From contig NZ_CVTB01000133.1 of assembly GCF_001050015.1 (NCBI RefSeq), positions 1 to 64,000 on the forward strand: DNA of 64,000 nt. The letters are read 5' to 3'. The DNA comes from Mycolicibacterium malmesburyense. Its GTDB lineage: Bacteria > Actinomycetota > Actinomycetes > Mycobacteriales > Mycobacteriaceae. Below, one piece after another: positions 50,454 to 58,304 of the stretch; within the stretch, counting starts at the first letter, position 1, and each line of letters opens with the position of its first letter. A model generated the notes under the pieces. The model did not search any database. It was not told the origin of the DNA and worked only from the letters and a program-made list of their open reading frames with translations. Position numbers and translations under genes: made by a program.

Positions 50454-51242
50454 ATGACTGCTAAGAAGCGGAGTGCCCGCGACTCGGAAGCCGAGCTGGA
50501 ACTCGTCGAGGCCGAAGTCGAGATGCCGGGCAGCTGGCAGGAACGAACGATCGAGCGGCGACTCAGTCAGGCGCGTGCGCGCGCGCTCGCGCGCAGTTCG
50601 AGGTTCCTGGCAACGGCGCTCGAGCTCGTCGAGGAATCCGGCCGCGCCGACTTCACGATCCAGACCCTCATCGACCGTTCGAACCTCAGCCTGCGTGCCT
50701 TTTATCAGCATTTCGCGGGTAAGGAAGAGCTGTTGCTGGCGCTCTACGAGAACGCCACCAGTCAGTTCATCGAAGCCATCCGCCACGAGGTGGCGGCCGC
50801 GGACGGTCCGATGGAGCAACTCGAGGCGTTCTGCCGCGGGTTCCTCTCGCGTGCGGAGTCGTCCGAGGCCATCGGCGGCCGCGTGATGACGATCTACAAC
50901 CTGAGCTTGGAGATCGAACGGCCCGCCGACTTCGCCAAGATCTGGGAGCCGCACCAGAAACTGCTCACCAAGATCCTCACGTCGTGTTCCCGCGCCGGGC
51001 TGGTCCGCAAGGATCTGACGCCCGCCCAGCTCACCACCTTGCTGAACTCGACGCTCATCGCGCTTGCGCAGATCGGCGTATTTCACCTGGGCGTCAAGGG
51101 TGCTGAACTCACCGAGGACCAGCTGTGGGCATGGTGCCTGCAGGCGTTGACCCCGCCCGCGGACACCCCCAAGAAGGCCGTGACCGCCAAGGCCGCGCCG
51201 CGGAGGCGCTCCACCCGCAAGGCCAAAGATCTAACGGGGTAG
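50454..51242 (+). CDS. TetR-family regulator with basic C-terminal tail
   Basis: A 262-aa TetR-type regulator, long for the family. An acidic N-terminal extension (ELELVEAEVEMPG) precedes a helix-turn-helix at about residues 65-95 (FTIQTLIDRSNLSLRAFYQHFAGKEELL). After the ligand domain, the last 25 residues are Lys/Arg/Ala-rich (KKAVTAKAAPRRRSTRKAK), like the tails of mycobacterial DNA-binding proteins, and may bind DNA non-specifically. It converges on an ACAD with a 12-base overlap. A TTCTCA half-site lies just before the ATG. Confidence 0.9.
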   Translation: MTAKKRSARDSEAELELVEAEVEMPGSWQERTIERRLSQARARALARSSRFLATALELVEESGRADFTIQTLIDRSNLSLRAFYQHFAGKEELLLALYENATSQFIEAIRHEVAAADGPMEQLEAFCRGFLSRAESSEAIGGRVMTIYNLSLEIERPADFAKIWEPHQKLLTKILTSCSRAGLVRKDLTPAQLTTLLNSTLIALAQIGVFHLGVKGAELTEDQLWAWCLQALTPPADTPKKAVTAKAAPRRRSTRKAKDLTG

Positions 51243-52391
51243 GCCGAGCCCCCGCTGGGCGATGATGGTGCGCTGCACCTCGCTGGTGCCGGCATAGATC
51301 GTGGTCCCCAGTGAGAACCGCATGAGGTGCTCGAAGCGGCCACGCTCCGGTGCCGTGGGCTCGAGATAGGACCGCATCGCATCGGGTCCGACGAGTTCGA
51401 CGATGTCCTGGCTGGCGCGTACGAGTGACTCGGTGGAGAACACTTTGGACATCGGCCCCTCGGCGACCGGCATCTGGCCGTTCTCGGTCATCCACACGCA
51501 TCGGCGCTGTAGCAGCATCGCCACTTCGAGTTCCATGGCCACCCGCGCGATCCGCCGTCGCACATCGGTTTTGGTGATCTGTGGTGATCCGTCGGGTGTC
51601 CGTGCCGAGCGTGCCCATTCCTCGGCGTGGTGCAGGAGCCGGGCGATGTGCGGTCCCCAGCCGGACGCGTGCTCGTCCTGCAACGACAGGCCCAGCACCT
51701 GCCAACCGCGGTCCACCTCGCCGATGCGCCATTCGTCGCCGATGCGGACGTCGCTGTAGAAGGTGATGTTGGTTCGCTCGCCGGACAACGTCCACACCGC
51801 TTGCGCTTCGAAGCCGTCGGCGCTCGTCGGCACGAGAAACATCGTGAGCCCCTTGTGCTTCGGCTTCTCGGGGCTGGTCCGGGCCAGCAGGAAGACGTAA
51901 TCGGCGATGTGTCCGTTCGTCGTGAACATCTTGGAGCCGTTGATGACCCAGTCGTCGCCGTCTCGCACCGCCCTGGTCGCCGCGGCCGCGACGTCCGAAC
52001 CGCATTCCGGTTCGGTGAAACCCAGAGCGATGGTGATATCGCCGCTCGAGGCGCCGGGGAGGATGCGCTCTCTCATAGCGGGTGTGCCGATCTGCCGGAT
52101 GATCGACGCCACCATCCGGGTGGTCTCGGACAGGTACACCGGCGCGTCCGTCCGCATCAACTCCTCGTTGAGCGCCTGCTCTTCCCACGCGTTGCGATCC
52201 TGCCCGCCGAGTTCGGTCGGCCAACCGGGAGCGAAGTAGCCCTTTTCGACAAGCCCTTTGGCGAAACCGTCGTCGTGCGCGACACCGCTGCGGTAGATCC
52301 GCTCCTCGACGTCGGGGGTCAACACGTCGTCGAGGTGGCCGCGCACGTCGTTCCGGAAGGCTTCGGTCGCGGCGTCGGATTGAAAATGCAT
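51231..52391 (-). CDS. Acyl-CoA dehydrogenase (full-length)
   Basis: A 386-aa ACAD: APGWPTELGGQDRNAWEEQAL, FTEPECGSDVAAA, NGSKMFTTNGHIADYVFLLART, and IYAGTSEVQRTIIAQRGLGLPR at the end. It is divergent from the short ACAD at 52494 across a 24-base palindrome. The two have the alpha and beta characters of a heteromeric enzyme and share one promoter region, so they are probably partners. Confidence 0.92.
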   Translation of the reverse strand: MHFQSDAATEAFRNDVRGHLDDVLTPDVEERIYRSGVAHDDGFAKGLVEKGYFAPGWPTELGGQDRNAWEEQALNEELMRTDAPVYLSETTRMVASIIRQIGTPAMRERILPGASSGDITIALGFTEPECGSDVAAAATRAVRDGDDWVINGSKMFTTNGHIADYVFLLARTSPEKPKHKGLTMFLVPTSADGFEAQAVWTLSGERTNITFYSDVRIGDEWRIGEVDRGWQVLGLSLQDEHASGWGPHIARLLHHAEEWARSARTPDGSPQITKTDVRRRIARVAMELEVAMLLQRRCVWMTENGQMPVAEGPMSKVFSTESLVRASQDIVELVGPDAMRSYLEPTAPERGRFEHLMRFSLGTTIYAGTSEVQRTIIAQRGLGLPR

Positions 52392-52444
52392 GAGCGGTAA
52401 CCAATCTGTCGCATACAGGGCGTGCGGACGGCGTAGGCGATAAT

Positions 52445-52468
52445 GTTACTCTCAAAACTGAGAGTAAC
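52445..52468. promoter_or_regulatory. Perfect 24-base palindrome, motif B, between divergent ACAD genes
   Basis: GTTACTCTCA, AAAC, TGAGAGTAAC: 10-base arms with no mismatch. It contains the motif B core TCTCA-N4-TGAGA. It lies 26 bases before the GTG at 52494 and 54 bases before the ATG at 52391, a position from which a repressor would control both genes. Confidence 0.68.
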
Positions 52469-52493
52469 CATATTCGCATGTGAAGGATGTCCG

Positions 52494-53501
52494 GTGGACC
52501 TGAGCTTGTCCGGCGAGCAGCGACAACTCGTCGACTCCTTCGCGGCGATGTATGCCCGCGAGTCGACGTCGCAACGGGTGCGGGCGGCAGAACCCCTGGG
52601 CTTCGATCCAAAGCTGTGGGAGGCCCTCGTCCAAACCGGTGTCATCGAGATGGCGATCGGCGAATCCGACGGTGGCTGGGCGGCTTCCGAGCTCGAGTTG
52701 GCGTTGATCGCCGAGCAGTACGGCCGCGCGGTCGCGTCGGCGCCGGTGATCGAGGCACAGATCGCCGCCCGGTTGCTGGCCGCCTGCGACGGCGGCGACC
52801 TGCTGCGTGCGACCCTATCGGGCGACAAGCTCGTCAGCTTCGCTCCGCGGGCCTGTGGCGGCGATGTATTGACGCTCGTGCCCGGCGGCGCGGTGGCCGA
52901 CGCGGTGGTGGCGATGGTCGACGGGCGTCTCGTCGCGTCGTCTGCCACCGACCGAAAGCTCATCTCGAACCACGGGTCCCTGCCGCTTGCCGATGTGGCT
53001 CTGCGCGACGTCACCGTTCTCGCCGAGGGTGAGACCGCCCGCCGGTTGTTCTCGAACGCGGTCGACCTGTGGCTCTCGCTCACCGCCGCGGCCCTGGTGG
53101 GTGCCGCCGCCAAGGCCGTCGAGATGGGTGTCGAATACGCCAAGCAACGCCACGCGTTCGGCACGCCGATCGGCGCCTTCCAAGCCGTGTCACATCCGCT
53201 CGCGGACAGTGCCACCGCGACCGACGGTGCGCGCCTGCTGACATTCGAAGCGGCGTGCGCCTTCACCGATGAACCGCACCGCGTGACCGAGCTGGCCGCG
53301 ATGGCCTTCGCCTTCGCCTACGAAACCGCGCGCGACGCGACCTATCGCAGCCTGCACGTCCACGGCGGCTACGGCTTCGGGATGGAGGGCGACATCCAGC
53401 TGTACTACCGGCGGGTCCGTGGCTGGGCCATGGTGTTCGGCGAGTCGGCGGTCGCCCTGGACCGCGTCGCGGACGCCCGCTACGGGGCGGTCAGCGGCTG
53501 A
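52494..53501 (+). CDS. Short acyl-CoA dehydrogenase subunit (heteromer beta type)
   Basis: A 335-aa ACAD: LSLSGEQRQLVDSFAAMYARE, ELELALIAEQYGRAVASAPVIEAQ, a reduced middle domain without SEPxxGSD, and AKQRHAFGTPIGAFQAVSHPLAD with HVHGGYGFGMEGDIQLYYRR. The GTG at 52494 has GAAGGA upstream; the frame from 52443 would start inside the palindrome. It is the likely small partner of 51231. Confidence 0.9.
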   Translation: MDLSLSGEQRQLVDSFAAMYARESTSQRVRAAEPLGFDPKLWEALVQTGVIEMAIGESDGGWAASELELALIAEQYGRAVASAPVIEAQIAARLLAACDGGDLLRATLSGDKLVSFAPRACGGDVLTLVPGGAVADAVVAMVDGRLVASSATDRKLISNHGSLPLADVALRDVTVLAEGETARRLFSNAVDLWLSLTAAALVGAAAKAVEMGVEYAKQRHAFGTPIGAFQAVSHPLADSATATDGARLLTFEAACAFTDEPHRVTELAAMAFAFAYETARDATYRSLHVHGGYGFGMEGDIQLYYRRVRGWAMVFGESAVALDRVADARYGAVSG

Positions 53502-53507
53502 ACCTCG

Positions 53508-54416
53508 TCAGGCCTCGGACCGCACCTGGTCCTTGACCGACAACACGATCGGGGGAGCGGTCCGCCAGTTCGGCACACCCTGCTCCTCGCCGGCGGTCGC
53601 ACGCTTGTCGTCGCGGACGCCCACCCAGTGCGAATGGTTGAGCTGGTGCAGCGTGAAACACGACTGCAGCGCGTTGTAGAAGCCCATGTTGTCCACCGAC
53701 TGATTGACCGACTCCTTGATGAGCAGCGCCGCCATCGTCGGGACCGTGGCGATCCGCCGCGCCATTTCCAGTGTGCGATCGGCCAATTCGTCGCGCTTGA
53801 AGATCTTGCTCACCATCCCGAGGCGGTACGCCTCTTCGATGTCGATGGCGTCGCCGGTCAACATCAGCTCCTTGGTGCGCCGCGGGCCGAACTCCCAGGG
53901 ATGGCCGAAGTACTCCATACCGCACATCCCCAACCGGGTCCCCACGACGTCGGCGAAGCGCACCTCCTCGCTGCCCACGATCAGGTCGCACGCCCAAATC
54001 AGCATCAGGCCCGCCGAGAACACGTCGCCGTGCACCTGCGCAATCGTGATCTTGCGCAGGTTGCGCCAGCGCAGGTTGTTCTGGAAGAAGTAATGCCATT
54101 CCTGCAGCATGATCTTCTCCGCACCCTCCCGGGTGCCGCCGTTGATCGCCGCAGTCGGGTGCTGATCGGGTCCCGGCATGAACTCGGCGCGTGCCTGCTT
54201 CGAACCGATGTCATGGCCGGAGGAGAACATCGGGCCCTCGCCCGCGAGGATCACGACGCGGACGTCGTCGTCAGCCTCGGCGCGCCCGAACGCCTCATCG
54301 AGCTCGACCAGCATCCCGCGGTTCTGCGCATTGCGCTGTTCCGGACGATTGAGCGAGATGCGGACGATCTGGCCCTCGTCAAAGGTCTCCCACTTCAGGA
54401 ACTTGTACTCGCTCAT
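53508..54416 (-). CDS. Enoyl-CoA hydratase/isomerase
   Basis: A 302-aa crotonase-fold protein, longer than usual because of an insertion (MPGPDQHPTAAINGGTREGAEKIMLQEWHYFFQNNLRW) after the oxyanion region FSSGHDIG. The core continues with VHGDVFSAGLMLIWACDLIVGSEEVRFADVVG. The ATG at 54416 follows GGAGG; the longer frame is rejected. Palindrome A lies 46 bases upstream, facing a DapB-like gene. Confidence 0.9.
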   Translation of the reverse strand: MSEYKFLKWETFDEGQIVRISLNRPEQRNAQNRGMLVELDEAFGRAEADDDVRVVILAGEGPMFSSGHDIGSKQARAEFMPGPDQHPTAAINGGTREGAEKIMLQEWHYFFQNNLRWRNLRKITIAQVHGDVFSAGLMLIWACDLIVGSEEVRFADVVGTRLGMCGMEYFGHPWEFGPRRTKELMLTGDAIDIEEAYRLGMVSKIFKRDELADRTLEMARRIATVPTMAALLIKESVNQSVDNMGFYNALQSCFTLHQLNHSHWVGVRDDKRATAGEEQGVPNWRTAPPIVLSVKDQVRSEA

Positions 54417-54461
54417 CGTGTCCTCCGGTTCTTCCATGGCGACAATGGTGATATCAATATT

Positions 54462-54479
54462 TGAGAAGGTATGTTCTCA
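54462..54479. promoter_or_regulatory. Palindrome A (TGAGAA-N6-TTCTCA)
   Basis: TGAGAA, GGTATG, TTCTCA: a perfect 18-base palindrome between the divergent hydratase (54416) and DapB-like gene (54512). It is the longest clean copy of motif A. Confidence 0.62.
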
Positions 54480-54511
54480 CGGGCTGCGGGGGCGGGTCGG
54501 AAAGGGTGCAC

Positions 54512-55621
54512 ATGTCGGACTGCCAACGTAACCCGCGGGTGATCCTCTGGGGACCGGGGCAGGTCGGTGTCGGCGCTCTGCGTGCGCTGATCGCCCATCC
54601 CGGGCTGGAGCTCGCCGGCGTCGTCGTGCACTCCGAGGCCAAAAACGGTATGGACGCCGGTGCGCTGTGCGGCATGCCCGCGACCGGCGTCGTCGCCACC
54701 CGTGACATCGACTCAGCGCTGTCGCTGGACGCCGACGTCGTCGCCTATTTCGCGTCGGGCGACTATCGATACGCCGACGCAGCGGAGGACATCGCCCGCT
54801 GCCTGCGCGCGGGCAAGAACGTGGTGTGCACGTCCCTGGTTCCGATGTGCTATCCGCCGGCGGCGGACAAGCAGACCGCCGATCTCATCGCCGCCGCGTG
54901 CAAGGAGGGCGGCACCAGCTTCTTCAACAGCGGCGTGGATCCCGGCTGGGCCAATGACGTGATCGCCCTGACCATGACGGGCTTCAGCAGCCGCGTCGAC
55001 ACGATCACGATGCAGGAGATCTTGGACTACGCCCCGATCAATCAGCCGGACATCATGTTCGACTTCATGGGATTCGGTCGTCCGCCAGACCATCCGGCGC
55101 CGTTGTTCGACCCCGAGCGGCTTGCCGCGCTATGGGCGCCGATCGTCCACTTGGTGGCCGACGGCGTGGGCCTGCCGCTGGATCGCGTGGTCACGACGAT
55201 CGACAAATGGTTGGCCACAGAGCGTTACGAGGTCGCCTCCGGCCCGATCGAACCGGGAACCATGGGCGGGATGCGTTTCAAGCTGGCGGGCATGGTGGAC
55301 GGCGAGGAACGGGTTGTGCTCGAGCACATCACTCGCATGGGCGAGGGTTCGGCGCCGGAGTGGCCGCGCCATCCTTCCCCGCACGGCGGGTACCGCGTCA
55401 TCGTCGACGGCCTTCCGACGTACACCGTGGACATCGAGATGCACGGGCGCGGTAACAACATGCGCGGTTTGACGTACGCCACCGTGATGCGGGAACTGAA
55501 CGCGATTCCGGCCGTGATCGCCGCGCCGCCGGGTGTGTTGTCGACGCTGGACCTGCCATTGATCACCGGACCCATGCGCGGCGGCACGTGGACCGGCGTC
55601 CTGCCCGGCACGGCGCAATGA
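54512..55621 (+). CDS. Dihydrodipicolinate reductase-like NAD(P)-binding protein
   Basis: A 369-aa paralogue of the protein at 726, with an intact Rossmann motif GPGQVGVGALRAL (residues about 12-24). It shares NSGVDPGWAND, EILDYAPINQPDIMFDFMGFG and HITRMGEGSAPEWPRHPSPHGGYRVIVDG-type blocks with that protein. ATG 54512 has AAAGG six bases upstream. Its stop overlaps the nitroreductase start (ATGA). It is probably an oxidoreductase of the pathway; its substrate is unknown. Confidence 0.87.
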   Translation: MSDCQRNPRVILWGPGQVGVGALRALIAHPGLELAGVVVHSEAKNGMDAGALCGMPATGVVATRDIDSALSLDADVVAYFASGDYRYADAAEDIARCLRAGKNVVCTSLVPMCYPPAADKQTADLIAAACKEGGTSFFNSGVDPGWANDVIALTMTGFSSRVDTITMQEILDYAPINQPDIMFDFMGFGRPPDHPAPLFDPERLAALWAPIVHLVADGVGLPLDRVVTTIDKWLATERYEVASGPIEPGTMGGMRFKLAGMVDGEERVVLEHITRMGEGSAPEWPRHPSPHGGYRVIVDGLPTYTVDIEMHGRGNNMRGLTYATVMRELNAIPAVIAAPPGVLSTLDLPLITGPMRGGTWTGVLPGTAQ

Positions 55622-56268
55622 GCCGGACGCCGGGCGTCCCGGACGACATCTGGACCGTGATGCAGACGGCGTCCGCGGTGCGGCGGTATCGCGACGAACC
55701 TGTCGCCGACGTCACGCTCGAGAAGTGTCTGCGCGCGGCCAGCTGGGCGCCGTCGGGCGGCAATCAGCAGCCGTGGCGGTTCGTGGTGTTGCGCTCGGAT
55801 CGTGCTCGTGCGCTCATCACCGCTGCAGCACACCGGACGTGGGAGGAACTGCAGCAGTTCTACGGTGTCTCGCCGCCCGACGACGGTGCGGGCGACCCGA
55901 AATCGCGGGTGCTGAGGTCGATGGCCGAACACATGCGGATCGGCGGTGCCGCACCGGGTCTCGTGCTGTTCTGTGTTCGGCCGCAGCCCGGGGCGTCCGA
56001 TCTGCAGCAGGGCGGCTCGATCTTCCCCGCGGTGCAGAACTTCCTGCTGGCGGCGCGTGCGCAGGGGTTGGGTGCGGCGATCACGTTGTGGCACAGCAGC
56101 TGTGAAGCGCAATTGCGTTCGCTGGTCGGCATTCCCGACGACTGGATGCTGGCGGCGTTGGTGACCGTCGGATGGCCCGCGGGCCGCCACCACACGGTGA
56201 GTCGTAAGCCGCTGCCGGAGGTGGCGGTGGTGGACAGCTGGGATCAGCCTTGGCCGTCGGACGATTGA
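55618..56268 (+). CDS. Nitroreductase-family FMN oxidoreductase
   Basis: A 216-aa nitroreductase-fold protein: SAVRRYRDEPV, AASWAPSGGNQQPWRFVVL (FMN contact), and FPAVQNFLLAARAQGLGAAITLWHSS. The family uses FMN and NAD(P)H to reduce nitro groups, quinones or enones. It is translationally coupled to the DapB-like gene. It ends the catabolic island and overlaps the convergent BrkB-like gene by 25 bases. Confidence 0.92.
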   Translation: MSRTPGVPDDIWTVMQTASAVRRYRDEPVADVTLEKCLRAASWAPSGGNQQPWRFVVLRSDRARALITAAAHRTWEELQQFYGVSPPDDGAGDPKSRVLRSMAEHMRIGGAAPGLVLFCVRPQPGASDLQQGGSIFPAVQNFLLAARAQGLGAAITLWHSSCEAQLRSLVGIPDDWMLAALVTVGWPAGRHHTVSRKPLPEVAVVDSWDQPWPSDD

Positions 56269-57245
56269 CCGAGCTGCTCGAGCGACGCGTCCCGCTTCAC
56301 GTCGAAACGCACGCTCACCTTCTGAAAACCCTTGGCCCGCTCGGCTTTCGCCCTGCGGGTGTAGGTACGACGGTCTGCGCGCGTCAGATCCACGTCGTCG
56401 GTGAACGGGGTCATCAATGAGCGCGGGTACAGCTGGTCGACCCGCACGACGTTGACCTCTGCGCACATCACCAGCGTCACCGAGATCAGGTACAGGAATG
56501 CGAGCAGGCCGAGAACCAGCGCGAAGACGCTGTTGGTCGCGCTGGTCGACTTGACGACGTGCGCGACGTAGTTCGCGCCGAACCACTGCAGCAGCTGCCA
56601 GATCACCGCGGCCGTCAGCGCACCGGGCAGCACATCGCGGTACGTCACCGACCGGGCGGTGGTGACCCGGAACGCCACCAGGCAGATGACCGCGTTGATC
56701 GCGACCGTCGCGACGGTCACGCCGACCTTCCCGAACAATCCCAGGCTCGCGGTCGCGTGCCCGACCGCCGACAACACCGTCGCGGTGATCGCCGCCGATC
56801 CGAGCACGAACAACAACAGCAGGCTGCGCAACCGCGACCTGATCGGATCCGGACGATTGTTACGGGGCACCGCCCACACCGAATCCATCGCGTTCTGCAG
56901 CGCCTGGCCGACACCGAGGCCGCCGTAGAGGGCGCCAGCGATCCCGACCACGACGGCCGTGACGCCGCCGCTGAGTTGGTCCGGCCGTTGCAGTTGGGTG
57001 CCGATGATCGGGAATTGGCTGAACGTGGACTGAAGGATCTGCTGCTGCAGGTCCGGGTGGCCGACGAGCACCACGCCGAGCGCCGTCGTCAACAACAGCA
57101 GCAGCGGAAACAGGGATACGAACGCGTAGTAGGTGATCAACGCCGCCAGATAACCGCCCTGGTCGTCGACGTATTTGTAGATCACCGCGATGACGAAGCC
57201 GACGCGGCGGTTGCGTCGCTGCAGCCGGTCCAGCCAGCCCACCAT
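56244..57245 (-). CDS. YihY/BrkB-family inner membrane protein
   Basis: A 333-aa protein with about six transmembrane helices. It starts with VIAVIYKYVDDQGGYLAALITYYAFVSLFPLLLLLTTALG, the family's signature. Later segments include LVAFRVTTARSVTYRDVLPGALTAAVIWQLLQW and VFALVLGLLAFLYLISVTLVMCAEVNVVR. The C-terminus is a charged cytoplasmic tail. The family has no firm function (transport or envelope integrity has been suggested). Confidence 0.92.
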   Translation of the reverse strand: MVGWLDRLQRRNRRVGFVIAVIYKYVDDQGGYLAALITYYAFVSLFPLLLLLTTALGVVLVGHPDLQQQILQSTFSQFPIIGTQLQRPDQLSGGVTAVVVGIAGALYGGLGVGQALQNAMDSVWAVPRNNRPDPIRSRLRSLLLLFVLGSAAITATVLSAVGHATASLGLFGKVGVTVATVAINAVICLVAFRVTTARSVTYRDVLPGALTAAVIWQLLQWFGANYVAHVVKSTSATNSVFALVLGLLAFLYLISVTLVMCAEVNVVRVDQLYPRSLMTPFTDDVDLTRADRRTYTRRAKAERAKGFQKVSVRFDVKRDASLEQLGQSSDGQG

Positions 57246-57323
57246 ATGCGGACCCCCTCGGCCTGGATCCTCGCTGATGGGGTCGGCGATACCCGATTCG
57301 CGCCAAGGTCAACCCAAGCCGGC

Positions 57324-58277
57324 TCAACGCGCCCGCCGCGCCCTCGCCCGGCGTTTGCCCTCGTGCATCGCCGCCACCCGCGCCACGGGGATGGTCCTGC
57401 CGTGTTCGATCAGGTCGGGCGGCAGCGTCTGTGGCGCCGGCATCGCCTCCGCCCACGGATCTCGTCCGGCCAGGGCGTCGATCGCGGTGTGCACGGTGAA
57501 ATCGGCCGGGGTGACGCGGTCCAGGTCCGACCAGTCGACCGGGAAGGACACCGGGGTACCGGGCCGCAGCCGTGGGCTGTAGGCGGCGACGACGGTCGCA
57601 CCGCCGGATCGGGTCGAGTCGATGAACACCTTTCCTTCGCGGTCCTCGACAATGAAAGCCGTTGTCGTGCTGGAGGGATCGAGCGCCTCGGCACGGGCCG
57701 CCAGAGCCCGGGTGGCCGCGGCGACGTCGTCGACCGGCGCGCTGTCGTCGATCGGAACGAACACGTGCACACCCTTGGCCCCGCTGGTCTTCACCGCCCC
57801 GGCCAGTCCGCAGTCCGAAAGCGCCTGCCGGACAAGGCCGGCGGCGGTGACGACGGCGGTGAAGTCGCTGTCCGGTGGCGGGTCCAGGTCGAGCACCAGA
57901 TGCGTTGGGCGATAGATGTTCTCGGCCAAGCCGAGGGTCGGATGGTATTCGACGGCACGCTGGTTGGCCATCCACAGCAGCGTGCGCCGATCGTCGCACA
58001 GGGCGTATCGCACCTCGCGGTGCGAGGACTCCGCCCACATCGAAACGGTCTTCACCCAGTCCGGGGTGTACTTCGGAACGTTCTTCTGCATGAACGGCGC
58101 CCGCCCGCGCAGCACCCGCAACACCGTCAGGGGCCGCCCCGCGAGACCGGGCAGTATCCGGTCGGACACCGCATCGAGGTAGTCGATCAGATCGCGCTTG
58201 GTGGCGCCCGCGTCCGAGGTCAGCGGCTGGTCCAGGTTGGTCAGCTCCACCCCGGCGCGCTGCTCCTCGGCGCTCAT
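57324..58277 (-). CDS. LigD-type polymerase-domain (primase-polymerase) protein
   Basis: A 317-aa archaeo-eukaryotic primase-type polymerase domain without ligase or nuclease domains. It has the metal-binding D130-x-D132 in HLVLDLDPPPDSDF, KTSGAKGVHVFVPI, and a third Asp in FPVDWSDL. Stand-alone domains like this occur in mycobacteria as relatives of the LigD polymerase (Rv3730c/Rv0269c type) and fill gaps or insert ribonucleotides in repair. The C-terminus is Lys/Arg-rich (KRRARARRAR). Confidence 0.9.
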   Translation of the reverse strand: MSAEEQRAGVELTNLDQPLTSDAGATKRDLIDYLDAVSDRILPGLAGRPLTVLRVLRGRAPFMQKNVPKYTPDWVKTVSMWAESSHREVRYALCDDRRTLLWMANQRAVEYHPTLGLAENIYRPTHLVLDLDPPPDSDFTAVVTAAGLVRQALSDCGLAGAVKTSGAKGVHVFVPIDDSAPVDDVAAATRALAARAEALDPSSTTTAFIVEDREGKVFIDSTRSGGATVVAAYSPRLRPGTPVSFPVDWSDLDRVTPADFTVHTAIDALAGRDPWAEAMPAPQTLPPDLIEHGRTIPVARVAAMHEGKRRARARRAR

Positions 58278-58304
58278 CTCACCACCATAGGTGGGGGACC
58301 GGCC

